Shown here one piece after another: positions 48,490 to 61,401 of a DNA stretch of 64,000 nt. The notes under the pieces were generated by a model. It was not told where the DNA came from, did not search any database, and worked only from the letters and a program-made list of their open reading frames with translations. The stretch covers positions 1,364,001-1,428,000 of the forward strand of contig JAGTJL010000015.1 of NCBI GenBank assembly GCA_020746875.1, given 5' to 3'. Position 1 is the stretch's first letter; each line of letters opens with the position of its first letter. A program made the position numbers and the translations under genes. The DNA comes from Rhexocercosporidium sp. MPI-PUGE-AT-0058. Taxonomy: Eukaryota > Ascomycota > Leotiomycetes > Helotiales.

Positions 48490-51120
48490 ATGACAATGGA
48501 TCCCATCCGCATCTTGCTGGTGGGCAATGGTGGTCGTGAGCATGCCCTGGCTTGGAAATTGAGTCAGTCCTCTCGTGTCGAGTCTATCCTTGTTGTAAGT
48601 CGCAGTCGTAGCTCAATGCCACGGATCTATTTGAAAAATTTACAATTACTGAGAAATCTGGTGAATTAGGTTCCTGGGAATGGAGGTACTGCGACTTGCC
48701 CAAAGACGACTAATGAAACCATCGTTAAGGTTAACTTCATTTTCGCAGAAATCATGGGCCCTCTAACACATCCCAGGCAGATGACTATCCGGCCCTCGTC
48801 GCCCTGGCGCAAAAAAACCACATTAATCTTGTCGTCCCGGGTCCAGAAGCCCCTTTGGTAGATGGAATCGAGGGATACTTCCGCGATGTTGGCATCCGAT
48901 GCTACGGCCCTTCGAAACTCGCTGCACGAATGGAGGGAAGCAAGACTTTCTCGAAAGACTTCATGAAGCGTCACAACATTGCCACGGCCGCATACGAGAA
49001 CTTCTCAGACTACGAATCCGCGAAGAAATATATCGACAGTATCGATCACAATGTTGTTCTAAAGGCAAGTGGTTTGGCTGCTGGAAAGGGAGTTATTATT
49101 CCTACAACCAAGGAGGAAGCACAAGCCGCTTTGAAAGAGATTATGTTGGACAAGGAATTTGGGTCTGCCGGAGATGAGGTCGTCATTGAGGAGTTTTTGG
49201 AAGGAGATGAGCTCAGTATTTTGAGTTTCAGTGATGGGCACACTATTCGATCGCTTCCTCCTGCCCAGGACCACAAGAGAATATTCGACGGAGATCAGGG
49301 TCCAAATACTGGTGGAATGGGATGTTACGCACCTACCAAAATTGCGTCTAAGGAATTAATCGCAGAAGTTGAGAGGACGATCCTGCAACCCACAATTGAC
49401 GGCATGAGAAAGGAAAGATTCAAGTTTGTCGGCACATTGTTCACTGGGCTTATGATCACCAAAAATGGCCCAAAGGTGTTGGAGTACAACGTCCGATTCG
49501 GAGATCCCGAAACACAAACTCTCCTACCTCTGATGAGCAAAGATACCGACCTCGCAGAAATCATGATCGCTTGTGTGGACGGTGACTTGGATGCTGTGGA
49601 TGTTAAGGTCGATGAAAAGTTCAGTGCAACAGTTGTAGTAGCTGCCGGTGGATATCCAGGAACATATGCGAAAGGTACACCAATGACAGTTGGTAACCCA
49701 CCTGCCCAGACGAACATTTTCCACGCTGGTACAACGATCAAGGATGGTCAACTTCAAAGTTCTGGTGGTCGAGTCATTGCTGCTCAAGCCGTTGCCGAGA
49801 CGTTAGAACAGGCTGTCAAGAACGCATACACTGGTAAGTGGTCTTAATTGCCTATCGTGAACGACAATTCGGCATTGAACTGTCTCCGAATGTATAACTT
49901 CTTCGGCATAATGAACGCTAACTATGTCAGGGGTCGACTTTATCAAGTTCGACAAGATGTTCTACCGAAAGGACATTGCTCACAGAGCATTCAAGCCTAC
50001 TGCTGCTACCAAAGAGGCATTGACATATGCTTCAGCTGGAGTTAGCATCGAGGGCGGCAATGAATTCGTAGAGCGAATCAAGGCAGTAGGTGGACTACAA
50101 AAACAAAGAGTTGAAATTCAGCGCTAACATTTGAAGGCCGTTGCATCTACCAAGAGACCAGGAGCCGATGCTGAAATCGGAGGTTTTGGTGGTGAGGTTG
50201 ACTTGGACAAAGCTGGATACGCAGGCGCTCCAGTCCTAGTGGGAGCCATAGACGGTGTTGGAACCAAACTCATGATCGCTCAAGCAATGCACAAGCACGA
50301 CACAGTCGGCATCGATCTCGTCGCCATGAATGTCAACGATCTGGTAGTTCAAGGTGCCGAGCCTCTCATGTTTCTCGACTATTATGGCTGCAGTAAGCTC
50401 AATGCCGAACACGCTGCTGCTTTCGTCGAAGGTGTAGCAGAAGGGTGCAGACAATCGAATTGTGCTCTTGTGGGTGGAGAGACAGCCGAGATGCCGGGTA
50501 TGTACAAAGAAGAGGACTACGATGCGGCCGGTGCTGCGATCGGTACAATGCGCAAGGAACTCGCATTGCCTTTAAAGCAGGACATGATCGAGGGTGATGT
50601 ACTCCTCGGTCTAGCTTCGAACGGCGTGCACTCGAACGGCTTCTCTCTTGTGCGCAAGATCGTCACCAGAGCCAACCTATCATACAACGACCCCGCTCCT
50701 TGGGACCTATCTACCTCCGCCGGGCTCAGCCTGTTAACTCCAACACGCATCTACGTCCTCCCCCTCCTCGAAGTAATCAAGAAGCGTCTCCCCAAGGGCC
50801 TCTCGCACATCACAGGCGGCGGTCTAACTGAGAACATCCCACGCATGCTCCCACCCCACCTCGCAGCCGAAGTCGACGTCTCGAAATGGGAACTGCCACC
50901 TGTTTTCAAGTGGTTGAAGAAAGAAGGTAACGTCTCGGCTACTGAGATGGGACGAACTTTTAACACTGGTGTTGGAATGGTTGCTGTGGTTAGCAAGGAG
51001 AATGCGGATGCTGTTGTCAAGGAATTAGAGGCTGCTGGTGAGAAGGTATATACCATCGGCCAGCTTGTTAAGAGAGAGGGTGAGGGGTGCGTATTGAAAG
51101 GTCTTGAGTCGTGGGCTTAA
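48490..51120 (+). CDS. ADE5,7: Bifunctional GARS-AIRS purine synthesis enzyme
   Basis: Catalyses two steps of de novo purine synthesis in the cytosol: phosphoribosylamine-glycine ligase (GARS, step 2) and phosphoribosylformylglycinamidine cyclo-ligase (AIRS, step 5). Five exons: 48490-48594, 48670-48729, 48777-49833, 49931-50085 and 50137-51120, total 2361 nt, 786 residues (yeast enzyme ~800). GARS occupies residues ~1-425: VGNGGREHALAW, VPGNGGTATCPKTT, ATP-grasp loop KASGLAAGKGVIIP, and NVRFGDPETQTLLPL. AIRS follows from ~430: VDFIKFDKMFYRKDIAHRAF, GADAEIGGFGG, VGTKLMIAQAM, VGGETAEMPGMY, ASNGVHSNGFSLVRKI and HITGGGLTENIPRML. For the fourth intron I use GT at 50086 rather than a GC donor three bases earlier, which adds one Ala. 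An alternative Met lies two codons into the frame. Confidence 0.96.
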
Positions 51121-53584
51121 AGTGGTCTTCACCGGTCTGGGTTGATTTATTGTTGGACGGGATGGTGGGTTGGCGTTAGGGAGATACCAAAAGTTCTTTG
51201 TCAATAAATACATTCGTCTTGGGTACATAAATATCCCTGGCACATCCATCCAAAGGGTTCCGGAATTCAATCTGATGCGACTGGCATGTTAATATTTTGT
51301 AGTCACGCAAGAGTCGGATCGCTAGAATTTATTCGAAGTGACTGAAGTGAGTATACCTAGGTAGATCTGTTTTCATTTAAGCGAGCGAAACTGGAGGAAG
51401 AAAAACATTCACAGTACCTCTGTGTTCATCAACGCAACATCCCCCTTGATCCTAGAGCCATGTTCGAGAAGCACTTGACTCAAGCTTCGTCTTCGTCTCT
51501 CATCCCTCGCGGCAAATCTCATCCTAAACCATTTCTCCACACTCCTCGGCAACTCCCCAACCAACTCAAAAAAAAACCCCCCCTTGATTCTCCTCTGAAA
51601 TCCTCTGCTTCGTCGGTACTGGTGTCATCGGATGCGGAATTGCACTTGGAGGACAGCTTTATCCTAGAGTCAGCTGGAATCGTCTTTTACTTCTCAGAGT
51701 CGAATGATGGCTTAGGAAGTGACCTCTGCTGTTAATCCCGGTGTTGGTTTTTGACTATGAAGCAAGCTGGCGGCGGTGTTGGTGGTGAGAAGATAGCACA
51801 TGGTCGAGGAACATCACTGTATCCTGCGGCATTTCGTACCGCGCCGTCGACGCGCCTGATGTTATGAAACACAACCGTTAATTAGATCCTGATGAGAAAT
51901 CTGCAATATCAAAGTGCATACGTTTACAGTGAGATTACATACCGACAGGACATAATTTGTTGTTTGAAAATCATTTACTTGCTAAACATGTAGGAGGAGG
52001 GAAGTGGGAGGCACTCCTCCTCACAGCGTCACAGCTGAAGGTTATCTAAAGACCGTGGAAAAGTAATGTTGAAGATTGAAATGATACTCTCAATTCTTGA
52101 ACACCTTATGTATTTAGCAAAATGTTAAGAGTGATCAAGGTTTGATAAATAAGTTCTTTATTTTTGGGCCCGGCCTGGGAGAGGAGACGAGTAGAGACGT
52201 CGTTGCCAATTTGCCAAATGCCAGAACTCCTTTTTCATCAGATGACTACTACATTGGTAGCGGACAGACTAGGTGGATTGAAAGCAAAATATCCAACTCT
52301 TGAACCCCAAATACACCATCTCTAGGGCCTCTAGATTTCAATAACTAAGCATCTTTATAAACCTCGACATCCACTTCGTACATTCAGTCACTCACTCAAG
52401 CCCGCTCCATCTCCAGAGTCCATACCCACTGATCACAGTCCCACTGTACCCTTGAAGGATCGAAGATTGTTGTTTGTGCTTTTAAAGAGAGAAAAAGGTT
52501 AGGTAGAAGAAAGGTATACTTAGAGCCAACGGAAAGGACAAGCAAATTTGCTAAGCCAGTGAATTCTCGAAACTCGGAGTCAGATCAGGTCTCTCTGTAT
52601 TGGTTAGAAACACAGCAGGGCCTAGGAGATGAATCCTGAGCTTCCTCACACCATATGTTCGGAAATACTTTTCATAGATGACAACAACCTCAAAGTTAGA
52701 ACCTAGACGACAAAGATAGCACATCTCTCCCATATTTAGGGTTTACTCAAACGCTCCCTGTCTTCCTCCCCCAAGAGCAAATATATAGTAAACGAAGAAC
52801 AGATGCCCTATCCGCAGATCCCGTACACAGGCAATCGATTGGTAACTGGATGGAAAGTTTCTCTTCCGCAATTAAAGAAGGGAGGGAATAGAAGGTGAGA
52901 GTGTATTTATAGATATTTTCGGAGTTATTAGCTGGGTTACAAGGGGGTGAATGCCACAAGGAAAGGTAGTGAAGTGAGGAGGGAGTGAGTTTTGAGCTAG
53001 TATTTATCTCTAAGTGAATGTGGTTCAGGCACTAGATTGGAATGCATATATCGAATGTGGGCTTGCGAGGAAGTGTTAAGTAGCATATGATAATCGCAAT
53101 ACCAGTCCAATGCTCGCCCTGCGATCGAAGTAGTATGACTTGATACTGTGCTCTTCACGGCAAGACGTCAGACTTACAATACCAGCTAGTCTGGCATAAA
53201 GACACCACTCGGAACTTGTAAATGAGTTCGTGGCCAGAAAAGATCAATTTTCATTACTGCCAATTATCCATCTCCTTCATTCAAGCATCAGAAAAAAGAA
53301 CGAGAGAAAGACTCCAAAAGTGGGCGGGTATCGTACATCAAGAAGATAATCCAGTTGTTCGAGACCGATCAACTAACTGATTCTAGAGACCTTTCTATCT
53401 TCAGGACGCATATGCGAAATTTGATCCTCTGCACAGCAGCCAGAAATCTCGGACGACTTGATTAGTTCCTTTCGCGCCGCGGAGACTGTATATCGTCAGC
53501 AAAAGTAACTCAATAAAACTTGCTTCCCGGAACAAAATAGGCAGGGAGTTAACAACAAATGGAGAAACAAGGGGGAGGGGGTGC
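51121..53584. other. Long intergenic stretch, no supported gene
   Basis: About 2.5 kb between two conserved genes. A frame at 51460-51735 (MFEKHLTQASSSSLIPRGKS) is Ser/Pro/Lys-rich, and in another frame at 51595-51680 the peptide CFVGTGVIGCGIALGGQLYP looks like a glycine-rich membrane segment. Together they might be a two-exon small gene, but no splice pair is convincing. Confidence 0.4.
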
Positions 53585-56500
53585 TCACTTCACGATCTTC
53601 GCCAGAAACACACTCTTATCCTTCGCAGTAACCTTCGCACTCGGGAAATTCGCATCAAAAAGCGCAGCCTCGAACCAAGCTTTCGAGTGTACCTGTCGCA
53701 CGACGAGTTTCTTGATCGGATCAGATAGTTTCTCGAGTTCGCTGCGGGCGGCGTGGCCTCCGATGTTGTAGATTAGGGCTTGTGCGAGGAGGGGTCCGAG
53801 GTGGGAGATGGCGTTTTCGATTGAGGATTGGAGGGGGCCTAGTTGTGGTGGGAGGGCGATAAATGTGGCCTATAGATGGAGGTTAGTGAGATGAAATCAA
53901 AGCGAAGAGGTGAGGGGATTGGGGGAGAAGTACCCAGAAATCGGCTGCGGATGCTTTTGGGAGGGGCTCCGTTCCAGCGAGGGCTTTTAGGGCGAACATG
54001 AATAAGAACTCTAGTGACGATGGAGGTTGATGGCTGAGAACAACGCCGGGGAACTTTGATAGAAGGCGCTGGAGAAATTCTATCCCTGCTTGTGCGATTT
54101 CTGGATCATTGCCAGGTTCTAATCAAGTCAGAAGAAGAAGCGAATAGGGAGAGGAGAGACGCACCTCCTAAATTCTGCAGTATTTGTGACACCCAATTCA
54201 GCAGAGTATCTAGAATCTCCTTGATATCAGGGGTTAACTTCTGTGTTGTGATTAAGAAAGCCGCTGTGTTTATCATGCGGCCAAGTCGAGGTGTTTGCGA
54301 ATTCGCTTTCATTAGGAATTGAGCTGCCATCCTTGAAGGCAGAACAAATGGTCCTGGCTCTTCTTCTCGGAATCCATGCCTTAAGATCATGCAAAATTCT
54401 TCGATGATCTCTCCTCTGTTACCTAAGACATCGAATATGCGGTCCATCATCAGGTATATTCTGTGTTGGACCTGGCTGCCTTCACCCGTGGTCCAAAAAG
54501 GTGATGCTGGCTCTGCTGTCTTTTCGAGATCTACCGGTTTGTCCTCTGGTGCTTGGATACCCTTTGACATGCCCGCGAGACATTTCAGGGATATGATGCC
54601 CAAGTCCAGTGAGGTCAATTCGCTGTTGTTATCCGTATTGGCAAGCTGCAAGCATTTCTCCACGTCTAGTTGGACGTAATCTAACAATTTCTCTAGAGGT
54701 GCAAGTTTTGCCTCTTCGCTGTCCAGTCCTTGGATGATAGAAGCTATCCCTTCCATTACTGCCTCCTTCACAGTTGCGTCCAGCGAATAATTCGACGCAA
54801 TATTTCCGTAGTGTTGGAGGAAAGCGCCGAGTTCAGGGAGGAGAATGGTCCGGCAGTCAGAGCAAAGCTTCATGATTGATCTGGATGCTGTTTTCGCCAA
54901 CGCAGTCGAGCTAGTTGCTGCAAAGACGATATTGAGTACTGCGGGTAGATTCGATGGCCGGTGCTTGAAGTAATCCGGATATGCGATGACAAGATCTAGG
55001 AAGCACTTCATTGCACGGGTGGGAACTTCTTGGCTGGGATCCGCAATGAGGCTGAGAAGTGAAGAGGTAAAGACTTTGTCTAGATAGTCGTCGCGTTCTG
55101 GCGCACCATAGACGCAGTCGGCAAACCACATTAGACAGTACATTGATGCCTCCAATTCAGCCCAGTTTCTAGTTACGACGGAACTCTGGAGTAGGTCGAT
55201 AAATACTTGAAGGAGGGTAATGCCGGTGGTGAGGTAGAACTGCTGTAGTAAGTCGGAAAAGTCTCGACGAGCATCCTTGAATCCGGTTCGGTCTACAGAA
55301 TCCCACGAATTATACACCTCAGCTGGAGGAAATTGGCTCTTGACCCAACATCTCTCGATAACTTGTCTAACATGTTCTTGAGCCGCAAGGAACCATGCGG
55401 GTTTCTCTCCACCATCTTCGCTACTGTAGACATCGTCGACCATCGTCTCAACGAAGGTATTCCAGAACTCTAGAGCGGGAACATAGATCTTGTCCTCAGA
55501 GACAGCGTAACCTTCGGCCCCAAGAAGTGAACAGAGAGCAGACAGGTATTGGTGTGATTGTGGATCGGTTGCGCAGTTTCGAGCCAGATCTTGAACGGTA
55601 GCATCACCAAAAGCAATCATAAACATGCCAAATTGGAGTGAATCGAAGTCGAAGTCTCCTTTGACCAGTCGCTGATATCGTTCTTGAGCCCACGTGCTAT
55701 TGAATAGACTTTGTAGGGTAGCGAAGTCTTCCTTGCGGAGAAATTTTGAGTAGTTCGTGAGGACATCGGAGAGCAGTTCGATCGTAATTTCGTAAAGGTC
55801 ATCTTGTCCGAGGCACATAATGGAAGGCTGTGTAAGTGCCTGTAAAGGGTCAAGCATGATACCATCATCAACAAAAGCGCGGTGTGAGTAGGACACCCAC
55901 GACTGGGAGAACGTCAGTAAATAGACGAAGGCTGGAAGCATAGGCAATTTTTGCTGCGATGGGGGAAAACATACCTGAAAGCATCTCATGGCTTCCTGTC
56001 GAATCTTCATAGAGGCGGAGCCATCCACAATGTACTTTGACATCAACGGAACAATGTCATCAACATTGGGTACTACGCTTAGGTGAAATTTATGTCTATA
56101 CATCGTCAGTTCGGCTGTAATGGGGATTGGTGGGTCAGACTCAACTGTTTCATAGAGCTCGAATCAGTCTTCCCGACTTCCTCAACCAGCGTTGCAGCAA
56201 ACCAGAAGAGAGCCACAGCTTTCGGGACAGAGTTTCTGGCTTTCGAACTAGAGATATTCTCAACCATAGAGGCAACGTTTTGAGAAGTTTCCAATGCCAC
56301 ATACGGAAGGGCTTCATTTGCGCACACACAGAGCATCAGGTGCTTAACGCACTTTTCCCATGATGAGGAGAACTGAAGGAAGTATGCTACCAGGGTGGAA
56401 CACAACTTCCTGACAACAAGAGCGCTCTCGGAACCATTCAAGCAACGGATCAGCCAGCCAATGAGAGTCTGCAGCAGAGCTTGTGCATCTTCCTCACTTA

Positions 56501-56938
56501 GCGATTTTCTGAGACTCGTTAGCTTTGTTTACTTCCCAAGAAGACACGAGGCTTACGCATCAGTGTTGAGCTTGACGGTAAAAGTCAAAGCTGCAAAGAA
56601 TCTCACTTGCTCGTCCCCGTGACCGAGAAGGCTCGTGGCCAGCTGCCAGCCTTCAGGAGAGCGCTGGAGTCTCTGCAAAGTCTCCTGGATGATGGCTACC
56701 TTTTCTGGTGCTCCAGGACTGTAGAGTTGAGTAATGAGCTGTGCGTATATTAGCAAATTGCCCCACAGTCCCCATGCTCAAAGTTCAAGGTAACACGCCC
56801 CCACGTGGTGGTTCTCCAGATGGTACGGCCGATATAAGCCGCTCTTGTAAAGGAAGGAGAAATCGAAGGCAGAAGAGACTAGGAGTAACATACTGCTTCG
56901 ACCTCCTCGAGGGAGGTGGGTAAATGGCCATTTTCCAT
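53585..56938 (-). CDS. Importin-beta family karyopherin (importin-13/Pdr6-like)
   Basis: Nuclear transport receptor that carries cargo through the pore under Ran-GTP control. Seven minus-strand exons: 56938-56894, 56738-56557, 56514-56146, 56095-55975, 55902-54165, 54118-53934 and 53869-53585, total 2925 nt, 974 residues, as expected for a HEAT-repeat importin. The N-terminus (HLPTSLEEVEALITQLYSPG, QVRFFAALTFTVKLNTD) matches the Ran-binding importin-beta N-domain (xPO1-type repeats). The middle and C-terminus are HEAT-like helices throughout. The pattern SMKQHKFH before VPNVDDIVPLMSKYI, and LTFSQ/SWVSYSHRAFV, is found in importin-13/transportin-3 relatives; yeast Pdr6/Kap122 is the nearest I recall. 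Intron 4 (55974-55903) is 72 nt without a stop, so its retention would not break the frame. Confidence 0.88.
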
Positions 56939-57524
56939 GTTTGGTACAGTTTGCGTGTCAAGAGATTCGAGCAAACGAAGCGAAATATGTATGAGGTTAG
57001 GACAAGATGGAAGATCGTGACAACCTCTTAGGGTTACAAGATTCCAAGTGAATTCTCATCATCCAAAGCAGAGCAGAACTCAAATTGAATCAGTTTTTCT
57101 CAAATTTCATGTGTGTACTTTACAAATCAACAAACGAGTTGGTTAAGTATTTCGTGTAAGGCATCATATATCTTCATGCCTCGAATTACAGGCATCAATC
57201 TGCCCACTCCCGCCCGGCTGCATTCTCAGCCTTATCGGGACCAGCGCATACCAAATTCCCTTGTGCCTCTGCCAGCCGGGCGACTCTTTGTCTCTTGCAT
57301 TTGCACCAGCAAGCCATTCGTTAATGAGTAATTGAGTGAGTATATCCAATGCATGCCCTGTTCACTACCTTATCTTGAGCTGCGTGTCCATTGAAATACC
57401 TGTTTGGAGATTGACCATACCATCACCAAGAACGTCTAGAGCTCCGGGCCCGGCCTTCTTCACTCCGCCTTCGCAGCCAGTCGTGAGTGAGTCTTGAACC
57501 GTGGGGGCATTCCTCGATGAACCA
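56939..57524. other. Divergent promoter region
   Basis: About 590 bp shared by the importin gene (minus) and the aminopeptidase gene (plus). No other gene seen. It may contain elements acting in both directions. Confidence 0.5.
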
Positions 57525-59667
57525 ATGCGATACCTTCGAGCTCTTCAAAAAGCTTTCATAAGAACGCAACCCTCCGTCGCCGAATTCCGAAGCCAGAACA
57601 TACACATCTGCATTCGACACAGATCATTTCTTACGAGTGCGAGCACAAGTGGAACGAAGAACAAGTCAATCCACTTGGGAAAGTTCGTCAAACCAAAGAT
57701 CGAGATGGAGAAGGTTGTAACAACAGAACGCCTGGCCCGGCTGAGGGAACTCATGAAGAGGCACAAGGTGGACATCTACAGTATGTGAGTGGTCGAACTC
57801 CCAGTATCCAACACTCACTTATGCCACAGCTAGTCGTCCCCTCTGAAGACAGCCATTCCTCGGAATACATTGCACCCTGTGATGCAAGGAGAGAATATAT
57901 AACGGGCTTCACTGGGTCTGCAGGATGTGCGGTCATCACTCACGAGAAGGCTGCACTGGCTACGGACGGTCGATATTTCAACCAGGCCTCGAAACAACTC
58001 GACGAGAATTGGCTGCTCCTCAAGCAAGGTTTACAAGATGTCCCAACTTGGCAAGAATGGTCTGCAGAGCAGTCGGAAGGAGGGAAAGTGGTGGGAGTTG
58101 ATCCAAGAGTCATCTCTGCCCCCGAGGCACGCAAGCTGTCTGAGAAGATCAAGAAACGGGGTGGGCAAGATCTGATGGCAATTGAGGAGAACTTGGTGGA
58201 TCTCATCTGGGGAAGCGATCGTCCAGCTCTACCTATGGAGCCAGTCAAGCTCCTTGCTCAACACTTCGCTGGAAAGGACGTAAAGACAAAGCTTGAAGAA
58301 CTTCGAAAGGAGTTGGACAAGAAGAAGAGCTCTGGATTCATAGTGTCGATGCTGGATGAGGTCGCGTGGCTGTTCAACATGCGGGGAAACGACATTCCAT
58401 ACAACCCGGTGTTTTTCTCATATGCGGCTGTTACACCAACCTCGGCAACCCTATTCGTCAATTCCTCCAAGCTGAGCAGCGAATGCCAGACATACCTTGA
58501 GGAAAATGGTGTCTCAATCCGGCCTTACGAGAAGATATTCGACGACAGTCAAATTTTAGGCGAATCTCTGCCGTCCCCGGATGCAGAAGGTCAAGCCGAA
58601 GCGAAGATCAAGAAGTTCCTGGTGTCAAACAAGACCTCCTGGGCCCTAAAACGAGCATTGGGAGGAGAGGCTAAGGTCGAGGAGATCAGGAGTCCCGTTG
58701 GCGATGCCAAAGCTGTGAAGAACGAAACAGAATTAGAGGGCATGCGAGCGTGCCATATCCGAGACGGAGCCGCACTGACTGAGTATTTCTCATGGTTGGA
58801 AAATCGACTTACTGTCGAAAAGACACCAATTGACGAGGTGGAGGCGGCTGACAAGCTAGAAGAGCTTCGTTCGAAAAAGGAGCACTTTGTTGGGTTGTCC
58901 TTTGATACCATCTCATCTACCGGAGCGAATGCCGCTGTCATTCATTACTCGCCTGAACGCGGCAATTGTTCAGTCATCGATCCTAAAGCTGTGTATCTCT
59001 GCGACTCGGGCGCTCAGTACTTTGACGGTACCACAGACACAACTCGCACACTTCATTTCGGCGAGCCTACTGAAATGGAGAGGAAAGCATACACCTTAGT
59101 TCTGAAAGGCAACATTGCTTTAGACGTTGCTATCTTCCCCAAGGGCACCACCGGATTTGCTCTCGATACTTTGGCGAGACAATTTCTCTGGGTAAGTGAA
59201 AACCCGTAGTTAGACATTGAACTTTACTGATTGTCTAATAGGAAGAAGGACTAGATTACCGCCATGGTACAGGCCACGGCGTAGGATCCTACCTAAATGT
59301 CCACGAAGGCCCAATCGGAATCGGCACCCGAATCCAATACTCAGAAGTCCCCCTCGCACCTGGGAATGTAATCTCAAACGAACCAGGATACTACGAAGAC
59401 GGCAGCTTCGGCATCCGCATCGAGAACATCGTTATGGTGAAAGAAGCCGAGACTAAGTACAAGTTCGGAGACAAGCCGTATCTCGGCTTCGAGCACGTTA
59501 CCATGGTCCCCTACTGCCGCAAACTAATCGACGAGAGTCTCCTTACTAGGAGAGAGAAGCACTGGCTGAATGAATACCATGCTGATATCCATGCCAAGAC
59601 GAAGGAATTCTTCGAGCCGGGTTCCTTGGCTATGAAGTGGTTGGAGCGGGAGACGCAACCTTTTTGA
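57525..59667 (+). CDS. Xaa-Pro aminopeptidase P (M24B)
   Basis: Metallopeptidase that removes an N-terminal residue before proline. Exons 57525-57780, 57834-59191 and 59242-59667 sum to 2040 nt, 679 residues. The N-terminal part ([53 protein letters not shown]) is the creatinase-like domain, followed by a second such domain and the pita-bread catalytic domain. The dinuclear metal ligands are visible: Asp in [18 protein letters not shown], His in [18 protein letters not shown], Glu in [10 protein letters not shown] and Glu in [10 protein letters not shown]. The first 60 residues are basic ([25 protein letters not shown]) and fit a mitochondrial presequence; a second Met at 57705 ([10 protein letters not shown]) matches the usual cytosolic start. 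Which start is used cannot be told from sequence. Confidence 0.93.
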
Positions 59668-59861
59668 TCATCTCTCTCACTCTACATACAAACAGGTGGA
59701 TGGCGGATAGTGGTTTCCAGCATATCACGGTGGAAGAGGGATAAAACAAGCTTGTAGCTGTCTGACTGTTGGTCTGTTATTTTGGTATCTAATGTACACG
59801 ATGATTGACCAGCATCTCACTCAGCCTCCCAATTCTTTCTGTCCCGCATCACATCACACTA

Positions 59862-60547
59862 CTAGAACTGCATGAACGCCGCTAACGCGAACGTGGTCCC
59901 GAACGAGATCTTGAAAGCTACATTGTCCTGCACTGCGGAGCGTAGGTCGATGCTCGTGACGTATTTCTGGAGGCGGTTGTAGGGGATGATGTTGACTCCG
60001 TGATTTGAGGCGTACTGTTTCGTTTGCATTAGATGGAAATGTCTCCTCTCATGAAGAAACAAAGAGGATGAGGAGGATGAGGATGACGAGGGAGATATAC
60101 CTGTACACCCACGACCAACAACCCCAATATCACGGCCAGACTCCTCGAGAACGTACTAACCGCCAACCCAGCACACAGACCTATCCAAGCCAAAAGTTAG
60201 GAACCGTAACCAGCATGAAAAAAAATAAGAACCATACACCCCTCAATCGATCCTTCCCTCCCCTACTATATACTTGACAAAAGTCTAATCAAAGCATATC
60301 ACACAAACTCACCAATTATACTCCCACTACTAATCTGTCTCACTGCACTCTCATTCAGCCTCCCTCCCTTGACAACCGGCACCTTCGCATTCCTCGCATA
60401 GGAATCTTGGGACAAGAGCGGTGCGGGCGAGGAATCGAGATGATAGGGACGTTGTTGGAAGAGCGTTTGGTGCGTTAAGTAGGAGAGGCCGAGGCCGAGG
60501 CCCAGAGTTTGAGGGCGAAGGAGGGGGCGGAGAAGGAGGGATGCCAT
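59862..60547 (-). CDS. FUN14-domain mitochondrial membrane protein
   Basis: Small protein of 155 residues from exons 60547-60313, 60180-60101 and 60014-59862. The N-terminal part (MASLLLRPLLRPQTLG) is basic with leucines and looks like a mitochondrial targeting signal. The FUN14 domain is the C-terminal ~90 residues: SGSIIGLCAGLAVSTFSRS, a hydrophobic helix (AVILGLLVVGVQYAS), a short loop and a last hydrophobic helix (FKISFGTTFALAAFMQF). Animal FUNDC1 is a mitophagy receptor; the fungal role is less clear, and no LC3-interaction motif of the YxxL type is evident at the N-terminus. Introns are 132 and 86 nt. Confidence 0.85.
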
Positions 60548-61401
60548 TGTGATTTTTAGGATTGGGGGATTTAGTGGTTGGGAATTGGGATTTCTGTACT
60601 GGGAATGTCGAGTCTTGCTTGCGTCTGGAGTTTCGATGAGAGACTGAGATGAGATACTAGGTTGTTTGTCCAGGTTAGTTACCTAGGTCAATGTACTTAG
60701 TGCCCGTTGACATCACCAGTCCAGTCCAATCTCAAGCCTCGCTTCAGCCTCGTGCTAGGAGGATGGACGGATGGATGGTGGGGAAATGAAATGTACGAAA
60801 GTAACAGCTCCACTCAAAAGACAATTCAAACTCGCAAATGTTTCACGCGGAAGATAAAATACTTTCTTCATCGGTATACAACCGCAACTCTAAATCTGTG
60901 ACATCTCCCGAGTACATGGGTACGCAATGTCTGAAGTCCTATTAAACAATTTGTAGATGAATATATGATCACGTGTCTCTTATCAAATGAAAGCTCACCG
61001 CATGCAGCAGCAGGGAAGCGGCAGCGTTCGTTCTTTGGTGCTTCTAAAACCTCCGGATTTCCTTCCCTACGACCAGCCAGAGAAAAAGCAAGGAAAGTGG
61101 CTAAATAGACAGAACAACCTGTCCTATCCAATCGCAGCAACAATAACCTGCTTCACGACCTTACCTGCATATCCATGCGCGCGCTCATCATCGACTTGAC
61201 GGACTCGAATTGGCCAATGTGAATAAAGGATACCAGAAATACCTAGCTGTTCTTTGAAATCCAGATTTAGCCAGCCAGCCCATCCAGTCAGCCGAACCAA
61301 CTTTGAATACATACACACTCTCTCGGCCTTCTTAACGCCAGCCTGGCCTCCCTCACAAAAATCCCAGAGGAGATAGAAGACCAGAAAATGACGGAGCGAA
61401 C
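60548..61401. other. Divergent promoter region
   Basis: Separates the FUN14 gene (minus) from the SUN-domain gene (plus). Short frames on both strands are unrecognised. No gene supported. Confidence 0.5.
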